From Cubamyces lactineus (Eukaryota > Basidiomycota > Agaricomycetes > Polyporales > Polyporaceae), in contig JACDTU010000002.1 in the NCBI GenBank assembly GCA_022376465.1, positions 2,294,001 through 2,358,000 on the forward strand: a stretch of DNA of 64,000 bases. The letters run 5' to 3'. The translations under genes and the position numbers were made by a program. The notes below the pieces were generated by a model that was given only the letters and a program-made list of their open reading frames with translations, ran no database searches and was not told the DNA's origin. This document shows, piece after piece, positions 1 to 9,365 of the stretch (position 1 is its first letter; each line of letters starts with the position of its first letter).

Positions 1-1187
1 GCCTCCCTTGATACCATTAGATTTGCATTTTGAAGGGCTTTCTAACGGTAGTAAATATATGGCATTCTGACCACATGCATTGTCACCCTCCTCCTGCCCC
101 TCCCCCACTTTACCACCTCATAGCACCTGCAGTTCGTGGTCTTTCCCTGTGATCTCTTTTGATCCTTGTAGTATACATACATAACTATGTATCTACAGCT
201 TTACATGCCCTAATATGGCCTACACCCAATGGAATTCATCTATGTGCATTTTCGTACTTTTCAGGTTCTCCCTCCCATATCTCTGCACCCAGAGCAGCTA
301 TTGCCTTCGTTGTTTTTGCACTTTGTGCCTATACATCTCTACTACATGTCTGTAGAAGCTCAATTTTATCGAATGCAGTAATCAGAATTGAGCTCCTTAT
401 CAGCTGTAGCAGGCAGATCCTGTTTTGGCTTATATCTAGGTCATTACTTTTTGATCAGATGGCACATTCATATGCTACTCATCTATAGCTACCTGTAACA
501 ACAAGAATCATGAGATTTGGATGAGTGGTTGCAGAGATATGGCACAGAGGCACCAAATGCTGCCTGTTCAGCTGTGCACTGCATGCATTTCCGGAGCAGT
601 GCAACTGCACACAGTGCAAGTTTGGGTGTCCAGGAGGACCATCTCCTGTAGCTCACTCAATTCTTCACCAAATCTCATGATTCTTGTTGTTACAGGTAGC
701 TATAGATGAGTAGCATATGAATGTGCCATCTGATCAAAAAGTAATGACCTAGATATAAGCCAAAACAGGATCTGCCTGCTACAGCTGATAAGGAGCTCAA
801 TTCTGATTACTGCATTCGATAAAATTGAGCTTCTACAGACATGTAGTAGAGATGTATAGGCACAAAGTGCAAAAACAACGAAGGCAATAGCTGCTCTGGG
901 TGCAGAGATATGGGAGGGAGAACCTGAAAAGTACGAAAATGCACATAGATGAATTCCATTGGGTGTAGGCCATATTAGGGCATGTAAAGCTGTAGATACA
1001 TAGTTATGTATGTATACTACAAGGATCAAAAGAGATCACAGGGAAAGACCACGAACTGCAGGTGCTATGAGGTGGTAAAGTGGGGGAGGGGCAGGAGGAG
1101 GGTGACAATGCATGTGGTCAGAATGCCATATATTTACTACCGTTAGAAAGCCCTTCAAAATGCAAATCTAATGGTATCAAGGGAGGC
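1..1187. repeat. Perfect inverted repeat, 520-bp arms, 147-bp spacer
   Basis: Bases 1-520 are the reverse complement of 668-1187, with 521-667 as spacer. Position 1 pairs with 1187 and 520 with 668. Reading frames at 159-488 (+) and 700-1029 (-) give the same 109-residue translation, so at least 330 bp of each arm are identical. The arm may run off the left edge of the window. The sequence is AT-richer than the genes to the right and holds no recognisable protein. It could be a foldback or hairpin-type non-autonomous element, a recent inverted duplication, or an assembly artefact at a contig end. Confidence 0.93.
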
Positions 1188-1579
1188 CTGAGGGAATGCC
1201 TGGTTGCCAAGCAATCAAGGAAACAAAATGGCCATTTTTGGCAAAAATGCGATGGTCCATATCTCTACCAATACTGCATGTTTCCTCCTGCAAAAACATA
1301 TGTTGGAAAGCCCTTTCAAGCACCTTTTGAATGATATATTACTCATAGGAATTGGCCCAGAGGAAGCCAGCCCAGCCACCCTGCAGTGGTCCCCTCCTGG
1401 TGGCCCCTGCTCTGGGGTCGCATTTTTAGGCTATTTTCCCTGCCCTGTTCTATGGCTGTGCACATAGAGATGAACTACAGCATACACATACATATTATGC
1501 ATATTTCTAGCCCAATAGGGTGCCCTAATAGAGCCCCAGAGGGGGGCAGGGAGGTGTTGAATATACCTGCCCTATTTGG
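1188..1579. other. Unassigned repeat-like stretch beside the palindrome
   Basis: This continues the AT-rich composition of the palindrome arms and has no supportable gene. Short open frames exist on both strands but resemble nothing known. It is probably part of the same repeat unit or of another decayed element. Confidence 0.5.
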
Positions 1580-1757
1580 ACGCAAAAAAGCGCCCAAAAA
1601 GCGCCCAAATAGGAGCCCAAAAAGCGCCCAGATAACAGCCCAAAAAGCACCCAGATAACAACCAAAAAAAGCGCCCAGATAACAGCAAAAAAAGCGCCCA
1701 AATATCACCCAAAAAAGCGCCCAAAAGCGTTGAAAAAGCGCCCAGATAAAGATAAGA
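1580..1757. repeat. Degenerate tandem repeat built on GCGCCCAAAAA / GCGCCCAGATAACA
   Basis: GCGCCC followed by an A-run or by AGATAACA recurs about ten times in 178 bp with small changes, giving an irregular unit of roughly 11-24 bp. It behaves like a minisatellite. Open frames through it on both strands are low-complexity and are not taken as genes. Confidence 0.85.
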
Positions 1758-1760
1758 TTG

Positions 1761-1868
1761 GCTGCCCAGCCCATTTACAATCAAATACGCGCTGATCTAG
1801 AGGCTGCCCAGGTCATTTACAATGAAATACGCGCAGGTCTGGCTGCTGCCCAGCTCATTTACAATGTA
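1761..1868 (+). repeat. 42-bp tandem repeat (2.6 copies) that stays in frame
   Basis: Copies start at 1761, 1803 and 1845; the last is partial. Each contains GCTGCCCAG..CATTTACAAT and then AAATACGCGC. The 42-bp period is a multiple of three, and one frame reads a 14-residue unit of the form AAQxIYNxIRAxLx, ending at a TAA just after the third copy. Fourteen residues is two heptads, so it could be a coiled-coil scrap of an element-encoded protein. No start or larger frame is visible. Confidence 0.75.
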
Positions 1869-1999
1869 TTATAATAGTGGGCCAATGCCGATATTATAAT
1901 GCTGGACCACCTGAATTACATTTACAACCAGTGGCCACAAAAGACACACACTCCAACCATGTTGGTGGGTGATTATATTATAAAAATGGAAACCACTAG

Positions 2000-2767
2000 T
2001 GCGTCTCTGACAGTCCCAAGTACGCACCTGGACAACTCGTCTGGTTGCTACGTTGGCACATAAAGACGACACGACCGTCCGACAAGCTCGACCACCGCCG
2101 ACTCGGTCCTTTCCCCATCGACCTTGCTATCTCCGACTCCGCCTACAAGCTCCGTCTTCCCCCTCATCTTTCTCGCCTCCATCCCGTCTTCCATGTCTCT
2201 TTGCTTGAACCTTATCATGGCTCTCCCCCTTCGGACTCTCACCCTTCCCCTGTTCCCTTTAACATTGCTGACGACTCTCCTTCTCCCTCGATCCACTCCA
2301 TCCTCGACTGCCGCAAGCTCGGTCAGCGGTACGAGTACCTCGTACGCTGGCAAGGCCTGTCATCCGATGAGGACTCGTGGACCCCCCTTACCGACATCCC
2401 TCGTGATGCGGACGAGCTGCTCGAGCGGTTCCACCGTCGGCATCCTCGCGCTCCTCGCCCCCCTCGTTCAGCACTCGAGCGCGACACGCTCAAACCGTTT
2501 GTTGATACTGATCATTCTTTGACTTCTGTACTACAGCCCGCCGCATCCGCCTCCTCGTCATCTTCCGCTCCCGCGCCCACCGCCTCCGCTCCCACGCCCG
2601 TCACTCCGCCCGCTCCTGCCCACCGTCCCGTCGTCCCACCTGCCGCTCTACGCCCGCTGTCTCCCGCGCCTGTCCGTGCAGACCCTCGCGTGTTTTACAC
2701 GCCGCCGTCGCAGACGACGCTCCGCTCCGGACGCATCTCTCGACCGCCGCCGCGCCCAGATGCGTAG
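2000..2767 (+). pseudogene. Ty3/Gypsy chromovirus polyprotein, 3' remnant (integrase C-terminus plus chromodomain)
   Basis: An open frame entered after an in-frame stop near 1999 gives the C-terminal end of a Ty3-type polyprotein: the integrase tail with KTTRPSDKLD, then the GPY/F-like RRLGPFPI and PVFHVSLLEPY, then a chromodomain with YEYLVRWQGLSSDEDSW, and a long Pro/Ala/Ser-rich tail to the stop at 2767. Gag, protease, reverse transcriptase, RNase H and the integrase catalytic core are all missing, so this is a 5'-truncated copy. The purine run before 2887 fits a polypurine tract, and the LTR that follows supports the reading. Chromodomain integrases direct insertion toward methylated histone in related elements. 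Confidence 0.9.
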
Positions 2768-2886
2768 TTGCCCGTGTGGCTGTTGACCGGGAACTACGCG
2801 GGCGTTGGCCGCACGCAAGAGCGTTGGCTGGCCCGACCGCGGGGACCAACGTTCGCGCGTCGCGCTCTCCCTTGAGGAGGAGGTAG

Positions 2887-3211
2887 TGTAACGGCCTCGC
2901 CCGTTACACGAGCCTCATGGCCATTCTTAGATAGCGATCTGATCACGCACCTGTTTGTATTCACGCTCACTCCCTCTTTCGCTTTGTTTCCAGCTCTCGC
3001 ACGCTTGGCGTGCATGCACCAACTGCTCATACATTCCTTTAGGTCTTACTTACTTCGTATTTACTCCCAGCTTCGATAGTCATGTACCCTCGCGCAATCA
3101 ACGCCAGTAACGGCCCCGAACTGCTTCCCTGCTCTCTCGCTCCCCTCGCGTGCCCAGTCTTCGACGCGTCCCGTCCGCGTACTCGCTCTCGCCTCGCCCC
3201 CGCCCGTTACA
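2887..3211 (+). mobile_element. 3' LTR of the Ty3/Gypsy element (325 bp)
   Basis: The segment starts TGTAACGG and ends CCGTTACA, so it has TG..CA ends and 8-bp terminal inverted repeats. It lies just after a purine-rich tract (GAGGAGGAGGTAG) downstream of the polyprotein remnant. The 5' LTR is not in the window, so the target duplication cannot be confirmed; TCTAC at 3212-3216 is the candidate right-hand copy. A KDZ transposase frame starts at its right edge. Confidence 0.85.
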
Positions 3212-3570
3212 TCTACACTCATTTTCCTATTGCCCCTGAAATCGTCATATATGATTTCGCTTGCCAGCTTGCGCCATACTCCCTTGTCCGCGAAGCCCAA
3301 TACTTTGCAAAGACACGTTTTCTCATCGACGAATTGCACGCACAAGGACACACAAGGTGCGGGCGGGCATGCTTTGCAAGCAATGCTATGCTGTACGATG
3401 ATCGCGTACGAGCAGCCAATACAAGTGCAGCGGAATGTGGGAATAATGGACTTGGTCGAGTTCGGAAGTCTGTAAGTTATATGACATATGGTCACGCAGT
3501 TCAGTACACGAAAGCGTACTTGGATGTCTGGAACAGATGTAAAATTCGTCGAATAACAAGTACAAATTAG
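3212..3570 (+). pseudogene. KDZ-family transposase fragment
   Basis: A frame through this segment encodes an uninterrupted stretch with features of Kyakuja-Dileera-Zisupton (KDZ) transposases, abundant in basidiomycetes: IVIYDFACQLAPYSL, FLIDELHAQGHT, AECGNNGLGRVRKSVSYM and YTKAYLDVWNR. Only about 120 residues remain of a protein that is normally several hundred to over a thousand long; the N-terminal part is absent. The fragment begins at the LTR end, which suggests the retrotransposon landed in or beside an older KDZ element. It is almost certainly inactive. Confidence 0.82.
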
Positions 3571-3589
3571 GCAATTCACTATTTATTTA

Positions 3590-5392
3590 TTATATTGATT
3601 TCGTTGAAGGCTCGCCTTCAGTGCGCTGACGCTTGAGTTGCCTCCGCAACTCCTCGTTCTCCTTCTCTAGCTCCTGACACCTCTTCTTCTCAGCCGCAAA
3701 ATTGATACTCTCAGCCACACCGGTGCGCCGAGCAACTTGCTCGTGCACGAAATCCATGACCTTGGTATGTAGACTCTCCAAAAAAGTGTCACCTAAAACT
3801 TGGGCGAGGTTTTTGGACATGAAGTGAAAAACCTTGCCGTTGGCGTGGCAGACGGATTCTGGCCTACAGACGTACATCAGCTTGACCTCTATGTCCTATA
3901 GCATTGTATGACCTTACCTCGCAATGTAGAGTATGATGAATGGAGCCGTCTTCTGATCAAGGGCATGCACCTGTGAACGTACCCATCAGATCGTGTTATA
4001 CAAGACAGGAAGACAGCAACACCTACATAGTGCCAGATACCGTTCCCCATCCGGCTGTGTTCGTTCGTCCGTAACCTGGATTCCTGCAGGAAGGAGTACA
4101 TCTTCGGCACCTTCTTATGAGGGAATGCCATGGCTAGCTCTCGGGGTAGGCGTCTATGTAATCATGATATAACCACAGAACGTACCGTCCAAGTTGAACT
4201 TGCGCACTGAAAGTGCCTTGCGGCCCGTCGCAGACACACCCGTCGCCAACGCCAAGGTACCCAGTGATTGGGGTGGGGTATGCAGCGCCGGCGTCGCGGG
4301 CGGTGTGTGTGGCGTGGCGTACAGCATTTCAGCCGTCGTAGGCAACTGTACCTCTGTTGTGGGCATCAGGTGAGAGGGCACAGGCGTGCATGTTATCGTT
4401 GACGTAGAGGTTGGCACAGGTAGAGATGGGACAAGAGGAGAGGTTGTCGGATCGCATGGGGACTGCCAGACAGAGGCGTCACCGAGCTCAGGAGCCATAA
4501 CTAGAGTGTACTAGAAGAGACATGAACGTTAGTCAAGACATGACGCAGCAGAGATGACCTTACCTCAACAGGGTCGACACCAAGCGCTCGAAGCTCGCTT
4601 TGGACCATTTCGGAGGCCTGTTGGGGGTCGTCGAAATCGTAGGGTGTATCTAAGTTCATGAAAGCCTCCCACACAATCGGGAACGCAGTAGGGGTGACAT
4701 CTATCATTGTCGTTCAGCTATATGTAGCTCTAATCAGTGAGAAACACACCTGTGGATTCCATGAAGGGGTCGTTGTGCTGATCATCAGGGTCCAGAGTCG
4801 TACGCAAAGCTTCAATAGCGGGTTCCCATTCTGACTCCAGTGACGCATCTTCAGCCATTGCCAGCAGACTGGCAAAGACATCTGGGGTAGGTGGATAATT
4901 AGGGTCAGTAAGCATCGGAGTAGGTGGGAGGGATAAGGTATTCGCATGAGATACGTTGACTGTGTCGAGAACGTCAGAGGGGTTGTATATGGGGCAGCTG
5001 GGCAATATGCCAAAACTACTAGAGGATGGCGTATTATCTATGTTATGATGCTGTACGTACATGGTATCGTGAGGAGGCGTGGATGTTGCAGGAGAAGATG
5101 GATTAGGAGTATGCACAGTGATATTGGACAGCGTAGTCGCCATCGCTAAGCTCGCCGAGCTAGGGGATGGTATAGACGCAAAGATAGGCTATGAAAGCTA
5201 TAAGTGACTTCAACTTCATATATCTATTCACCAGCTCACCTGATTCTTGTATGGGCACTTGTGTCCCTTCCGTCGCACGAGTAACCCATCCCGTTCGCGG
5301 CATGCTCTGCATGATTGAGGTTGTCTAGCTACGCAAGTTGAGCAAGATAGAAGAGCGGGACATCCAAGATCTCGATACTCACCGGTGCTCAT
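3590..5392 (-). CDS. Unrecognised protein with N-terminal Cys/His cluster and C-terminal coiled coil
   Basis: Eight exons join in frame: 5392-5383, 5328-5240, 5188-4750, 4700-4564, 4510-4186, 4133-4027, 3970-3918, 3863-3590 (477 residues). All introns are GT-AG and 42-57 nt. The first 33 residues hold a compact cluster C10-x2-C13-x12-H26-x-C28 among basic residues, which looks like a small zinc site. About 250 Pro/Ser/Thr-rich residues follow, then a well-ordered C-terminal half with WHYVHALDQKTAP and VCHANGKVFHF, and finally a charged helix (KKRCQELEKENEELRRQL) typical of a dimerising coiled coil. A zinc site plus a coiled coil suggests a nuclear or DNA-linked regulator, but I do not recognise the family. 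A later start at 5143 would lose the cysteine cluster; I prefer 5392 because both short 5' exons splice in frame. Confidence 0.72.
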
Positions 5393-5938
5393 ATGGCAGG
5401 AGAGCGATCAACGCTCGACGTAGGCTAGACCGGAACCTGAGATAGGTGCGGATAGGAGGGCAGTCCGGAGGGGATGCGGGGTGCCGTCCGGAGACGGCCG
5501 GTGCGATGCGAAACGAGTGAGAGACCACGAGGGAGCCTGAGATGAAGATGAGGATGAGGGGGAGGAGGAGGAAGATACGTGCCGGCAATCGTGCAGCAGG
5601 CAGCACGACGCCGTCGACGAGGACGGCGGAGAGAGGTTGAGACGAGGAGGGGGTATATATCAGCGAGAGGGAAGCCGAAGCGAGAGGAGCCGAGCAAACG
5701 TAGGCAAACGTAGGCGCTGAGATTTACCCAATTGGGCTATTTGGGTCGAACCACCCAAACGGGTCTCATGCGGTCAAATCTGATCCGTTCTTATGCGGTT
5801 CAAACTCAGGATTTTCAAGAGCGGTTATCCCCCAAAAAATGTCGGTCTGAGCCATTTTCGGGTTTCCATATATGATAACTTTTACCACATTTGGTAATTG
5901 TGCCTGAAAATTGGCCCTCTGGAGGCCCTATTTTCGGG
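5393..5938 (-). promoter_or_regulatory. Promoter and 5' leader of the 3590-5392 gene
   Basis: On the minus strand a TATATAC-type TATA box lies at about 5652-5661, some 260 bp before the start codon, in a GC-rich leader. Between about 5700 and 5938 the sequence is AT-richer with short CCCAAAT/GGGT-type motifs and no gene. Confidence 0.45.
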
Positions 5939-6133
5939 GTCGCACTTTCATACGACGCGCACTCGAACTTCTGCGTCAACCGGGTGTGGAGAAGTTTGTC
6001 GATCTTTAGTAGATTACCTTGTAGACGCTTATCGTTAACCGTTCTCAATGTCTGCAGATCCGCCGATGGGGTAAGGACGGTGTGAAGCAGAAGTATTTCC
6101 TCGGCCTCCTCTTCGGAGGCAAGAAGGCCACCT
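5939..6133 (+). pseudogene. Relic of the isovaleryl-CoA dehydrogenase gene (two partial exons with intron)
   Basis: Bases 5939-5983 read VALSYDAHSNFCVNR and 6058-6133 read IRRWGKDGVKQKYF..GGKKATY. In the intact gene at 9366-11215 the matching parts, across one intron, read [15 protein letters not shown] and [19 protein letters not shown]. The relic keeps the intron at the same place and phase (5984-6057, GT..CAG), so it came from genomic DNA, not a processed transcript. Nothing before or after resembles IVD. At about 40 residues it cannot encode a working enzyme. It points to an old duplication or shuffling event about 3.9 kb from the intact gene. Confidence 0.85.
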
Positions 6134-6727
6134 ACCCCATATTTACGTCGCACGAGGGTGCAAGAGGGACACATACAAGCAAGCCAGGCACATGCCGTAG
6201 CGGTCGCTGTATGATAGAAGGCACGAGCCCAACCAACGGCAGTCCTTCGCCGCGAGCACGTACTCGACTTACTTTATGAACCATAACGCTGCGGCGCCCG
6301 GGGATGTATGACCTCTAGCGGGGATGCAAGACCTGTGCCGGGCACGTATGGCCCGGTTCAGCGAGATAAGGGCACCTGGGTAAAGTCACCCTTTGTAGCA
6401 ACCGGTACGGACTCCCTTTCCCGTGATGACCTATGGAACGTGCACTAACTAACGTACACCGATATCAGATATTGGGTAACGACCAATCGGCGCGACGGTA
6501 TGGCGCAGCTTAAGAGACGCTATCAACAAAGTGTTCGCTGGATGTGGTGCCCCGGCCGCCAGCATGAGACTCGGCAGGAACCGACTTGCATGTTTTCCGC
6601 ACGCTGTGCACACGTCTTCGAACGGGCATGCGAAGAAGCAGTGCATGCGCATACATATAGCTCGCGGAAAATCTGTTGACCGTAGCTCCACTTTGAGCGT
6701 ACTCTTCTGCCACCCAACGCATATAAC
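6134..6727. other. Intergenic, upstream of the UDP-glycosyltransferase
   Basis: No gene is supported here. Near 6300-6360 there are short imperfect repeats of CCCGGG(G/C)A(T/C)GTATG type. ATACATATAG at 6651-6660, about 70 bp before the ATG at 6728, is a weak TATA candidate. Confidence 0.5.
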
Positions 6728-8867
6728 ATGACTATCTCTACCCACGGGCATATCGTCGCCTTCCCCTTCCAGGCTTGGGGTACGTTGATCCCACTTGGGT
6801 CTCGGTGACTTTCCGTGGCTGAACGCTGCGTCCCAGGGCACTGCCGGCCGCTCATTACACTTGCTGCTCGCCTCGTGAAGCTGCGCCCGGTCCATGTCAC
6901 TTTCCTCACCACGAACATGGTCTATGACCAAGTGCAAGCTGAGCTCGCACGAAACTTTGAGCCTGGAGAGGAGCCCGCTAGTAGAGTCCGGTAAGGCTCC
7001 TCACGCGGCCCACCTTCCGGAATAGCGCTGTTCAGACGTTATGTGCTCATCTGGGACGGCATTGTACAGGGTGGTATCCATAGACGAGGGGCAGTTCTTG
7101 ACATCGGACGTCACGAATGCAAACTTCAAGATCGCTTGGGAGAAACTCATCGCGAGCAAAGAGCTCACATGCGCCAAGACCGGTACCGCATTTGCTGCCT
7201 TGCCCAAGCCACAGGCAGTAATCGTGGACGTAAGTCGCAGCGCTTTCCGGCCACATCTGACCGGCAAGCTTACTGTCTGATGCTTTCTAGTTTTTTGGCG
7301 TAATCCCTGTTGCGACCATCAAGGAGCTGAGCGGAAATACCGTGAAGGTTTATAGCTGGCACCCCGGTTCTACCTTCGCGTCGTTCTACATTTTCGGTCC
7401 GGAGAAGTTCGGTGGGAAGGGCGATGTCGCTGCGAAGGCAAAGCTGGAAGCCGAACGAACCGGACGGTCATATGAAGAGATAGTGAAGGATGTACGCCAT
7501 ACCTCTCCTTACATTTCTGGGATCGTCTGCTCACGAATCGCAGATGATGTTCATCCCTAAAGGCGAGGTCGTCAAGGTGCCAGGGTTGCCGCCAATGTAT
7601 GACTACGAATACTACCCACAAGACGTGAGTGCGTTGTACGGCTGCCCCTTGTAGGCCGTGCGGATCTGATGGCCATTCACGCACACAGTTCCCTGTCCCC
7701 GAGGACGTGGCCATGCAGCTCTTCCCGCGGGTCTATGAGTGAGTTTCAATGAGCATCATTGTAGCGGCGCCGAGCTCACGCTCAATTCTTGCCAATAGCA
7801 TGTTGCAGGCATGCGATGGTATCATCCTGTATACCCCCGAGTCGTATGAGCCCGAGGCGGTGGCCGCGGAGAGGGCCTGGACGGCTGAGACGGGTCGTTC
7901 GACCTATGTTTGCGGGCCCCTCCTCCCAACCGGATCCCAAGCGACGGCGAACGAGAAGAAACAGTCTAAAGAGGCCGCTGAGATCGAGGCGTTCCTCGAG
8001 GAGACACTCAAGACGTCGGGCGAGAAGTCGCTCCTCTACGTGAGTGCATATCGAGCACGCTTGCTAGAACTGGGCTGAACGTTTGACGTCTTCACCGTAG
8101 ATCTCCTTCGGCTCGGTATTCTGGCCGTTGAAGACTCCCGAGAAGCTATGGGCATTCCTGGACGTAGTGATCGAACGTAACATCCCCTTCGTAAGTCGCT
8201 TTCTCGAAGGCTGGTGGAGCTTCGGGCCTGTGCTGAGCCCACATGTCACAGATCCTCAGCCATGCGTCGCCGTTCGGTAACATCCCAGATGTGGTCAAAG
8301 AGAAGGTCAAGTCGTATGGGAAGGGTCTATTCTCACCGTGGACACCTCAGCAGATGATCCTCGATCATCCGGTAAGCGCAAGACGTGCGTTCTCCCCTGC
8401 ATCATTCGGCTCACCTCACGATCTAGGCTACTGGCTGGTTTGTTGCTCACGGTGGACATAACGGTGTCACCGAGGCTATCTGCGCCGGTGTTCCTCTGTA
8501 AGTTGCTCGTTTGATTTACTACATCCTTGTGATAGTTTATAACTCGTTGTGCAGGATATTCTGGCCCTTCGGAGGCGACCAGTCGCTCAACGCCGTCCAC
8601 ATGACTGATAATCTCAAGGTCGCATACGAGCTCATCGAAGTGCGCACGGGACACGGGCTGCATGAGATCTACCGCAACGGCCGCAAGCCGATCGGCACCA
8701 TCGACGCTGTCAAGGACGAGGCTCGCGATATTCTCGCAAAGGCGTTCGGCGAAGACGGCGCGCAGAAGCGCGAGAGGCTGAAGGCGCTCACTCAGGCGCT
8801 GAAGCACGAGTGGGAGGAGGGCGGCTCGTCGCTGCGCGACGTTACGGCTTTCCTGGACAGCCTGTGA
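6728..8867 (+). CDS. UDP-glycosyltransferase family protein (GT1)
   Basis: Eleven exons: 6728-6779, 6837-6990, 7070-7229, 7291-7491, 7544-7624, 7689-7738, 7799-8039, 8101-8190, 8252-8371, 8427-8497, 8555-8867 (510 residues). The product transfers a sugar from a UDP-sugar to a small acceptor. The N-terminus has the GT1 start HGHIVAFPFQAWGH, whose second histidine region is the expected catalytic base. The C-terminal donor-binding box runs from about residue 373 to 416: WTPQQMILDHP, then HGGHNGVTEAICAGVPL, ending GGDQ. Length is normal for the family and I see no N-terminal signal or C-terminal membrane anchor, so a cytosolic enzyme acting on a metabolite or xenobiotic is most likely. Substrate cannot be read from sequence. 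IVD follows on the same strand 498 bp on. Confidence 0.93.
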
Positions 8868-9365
8868 GGCTCGTCGTTGAGGGAGGAGTGTACGTCTAGA
8901 AGTTGACCCGGTGTGCTATGTACTGAGTATGTACAAGTAGTCGTGGCGCACGCTTGCCCCTGCCCCGCATACCATCTAGTGGCACTTTTACCCCGCATGA
9001 TCGAACCCCGCACTAGCCTCAGGCCCGACTCTCAAGCTCGCCCCTTCCCCGCCGGATCTCATCCGGTCGCACATTCACAACGTCGGCGAGAACGCTCTCC
9101 CGCGCTCTGCTCGACACGTCCAGCCAACCGCCGTCAAGCGTTTTCGCTTGTCCGTCATGGGACACACGGCAAGCGCTGGCCCGGATGCCGGCACATCCGT
9201 CGAGCAATGACATCGCTTCCCACACCCCGCACGTACCGCAGCCTACCTCCTCCTCGGCCCCTCAGTTTGCTCGCCTTGCTTTCCTTGCTTTTTGCTCTTT
9301 GAGCTCCATCGCTAGCCTCGACTATTCCCTCAACACCACACAGACTAACTTCTCGTTTTTCAACC
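8868..9365 (+). promoter_or_regulatory. Intergenic region and promoter of IVD
   Basis: No gene seen. The last 120 bp before the IVD start are strongly pyrimidine-rich (CTTGCTTTCCTTGCTTTTTG), common before fungal start codons. No clear TATA box. Confidence 0.5.
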
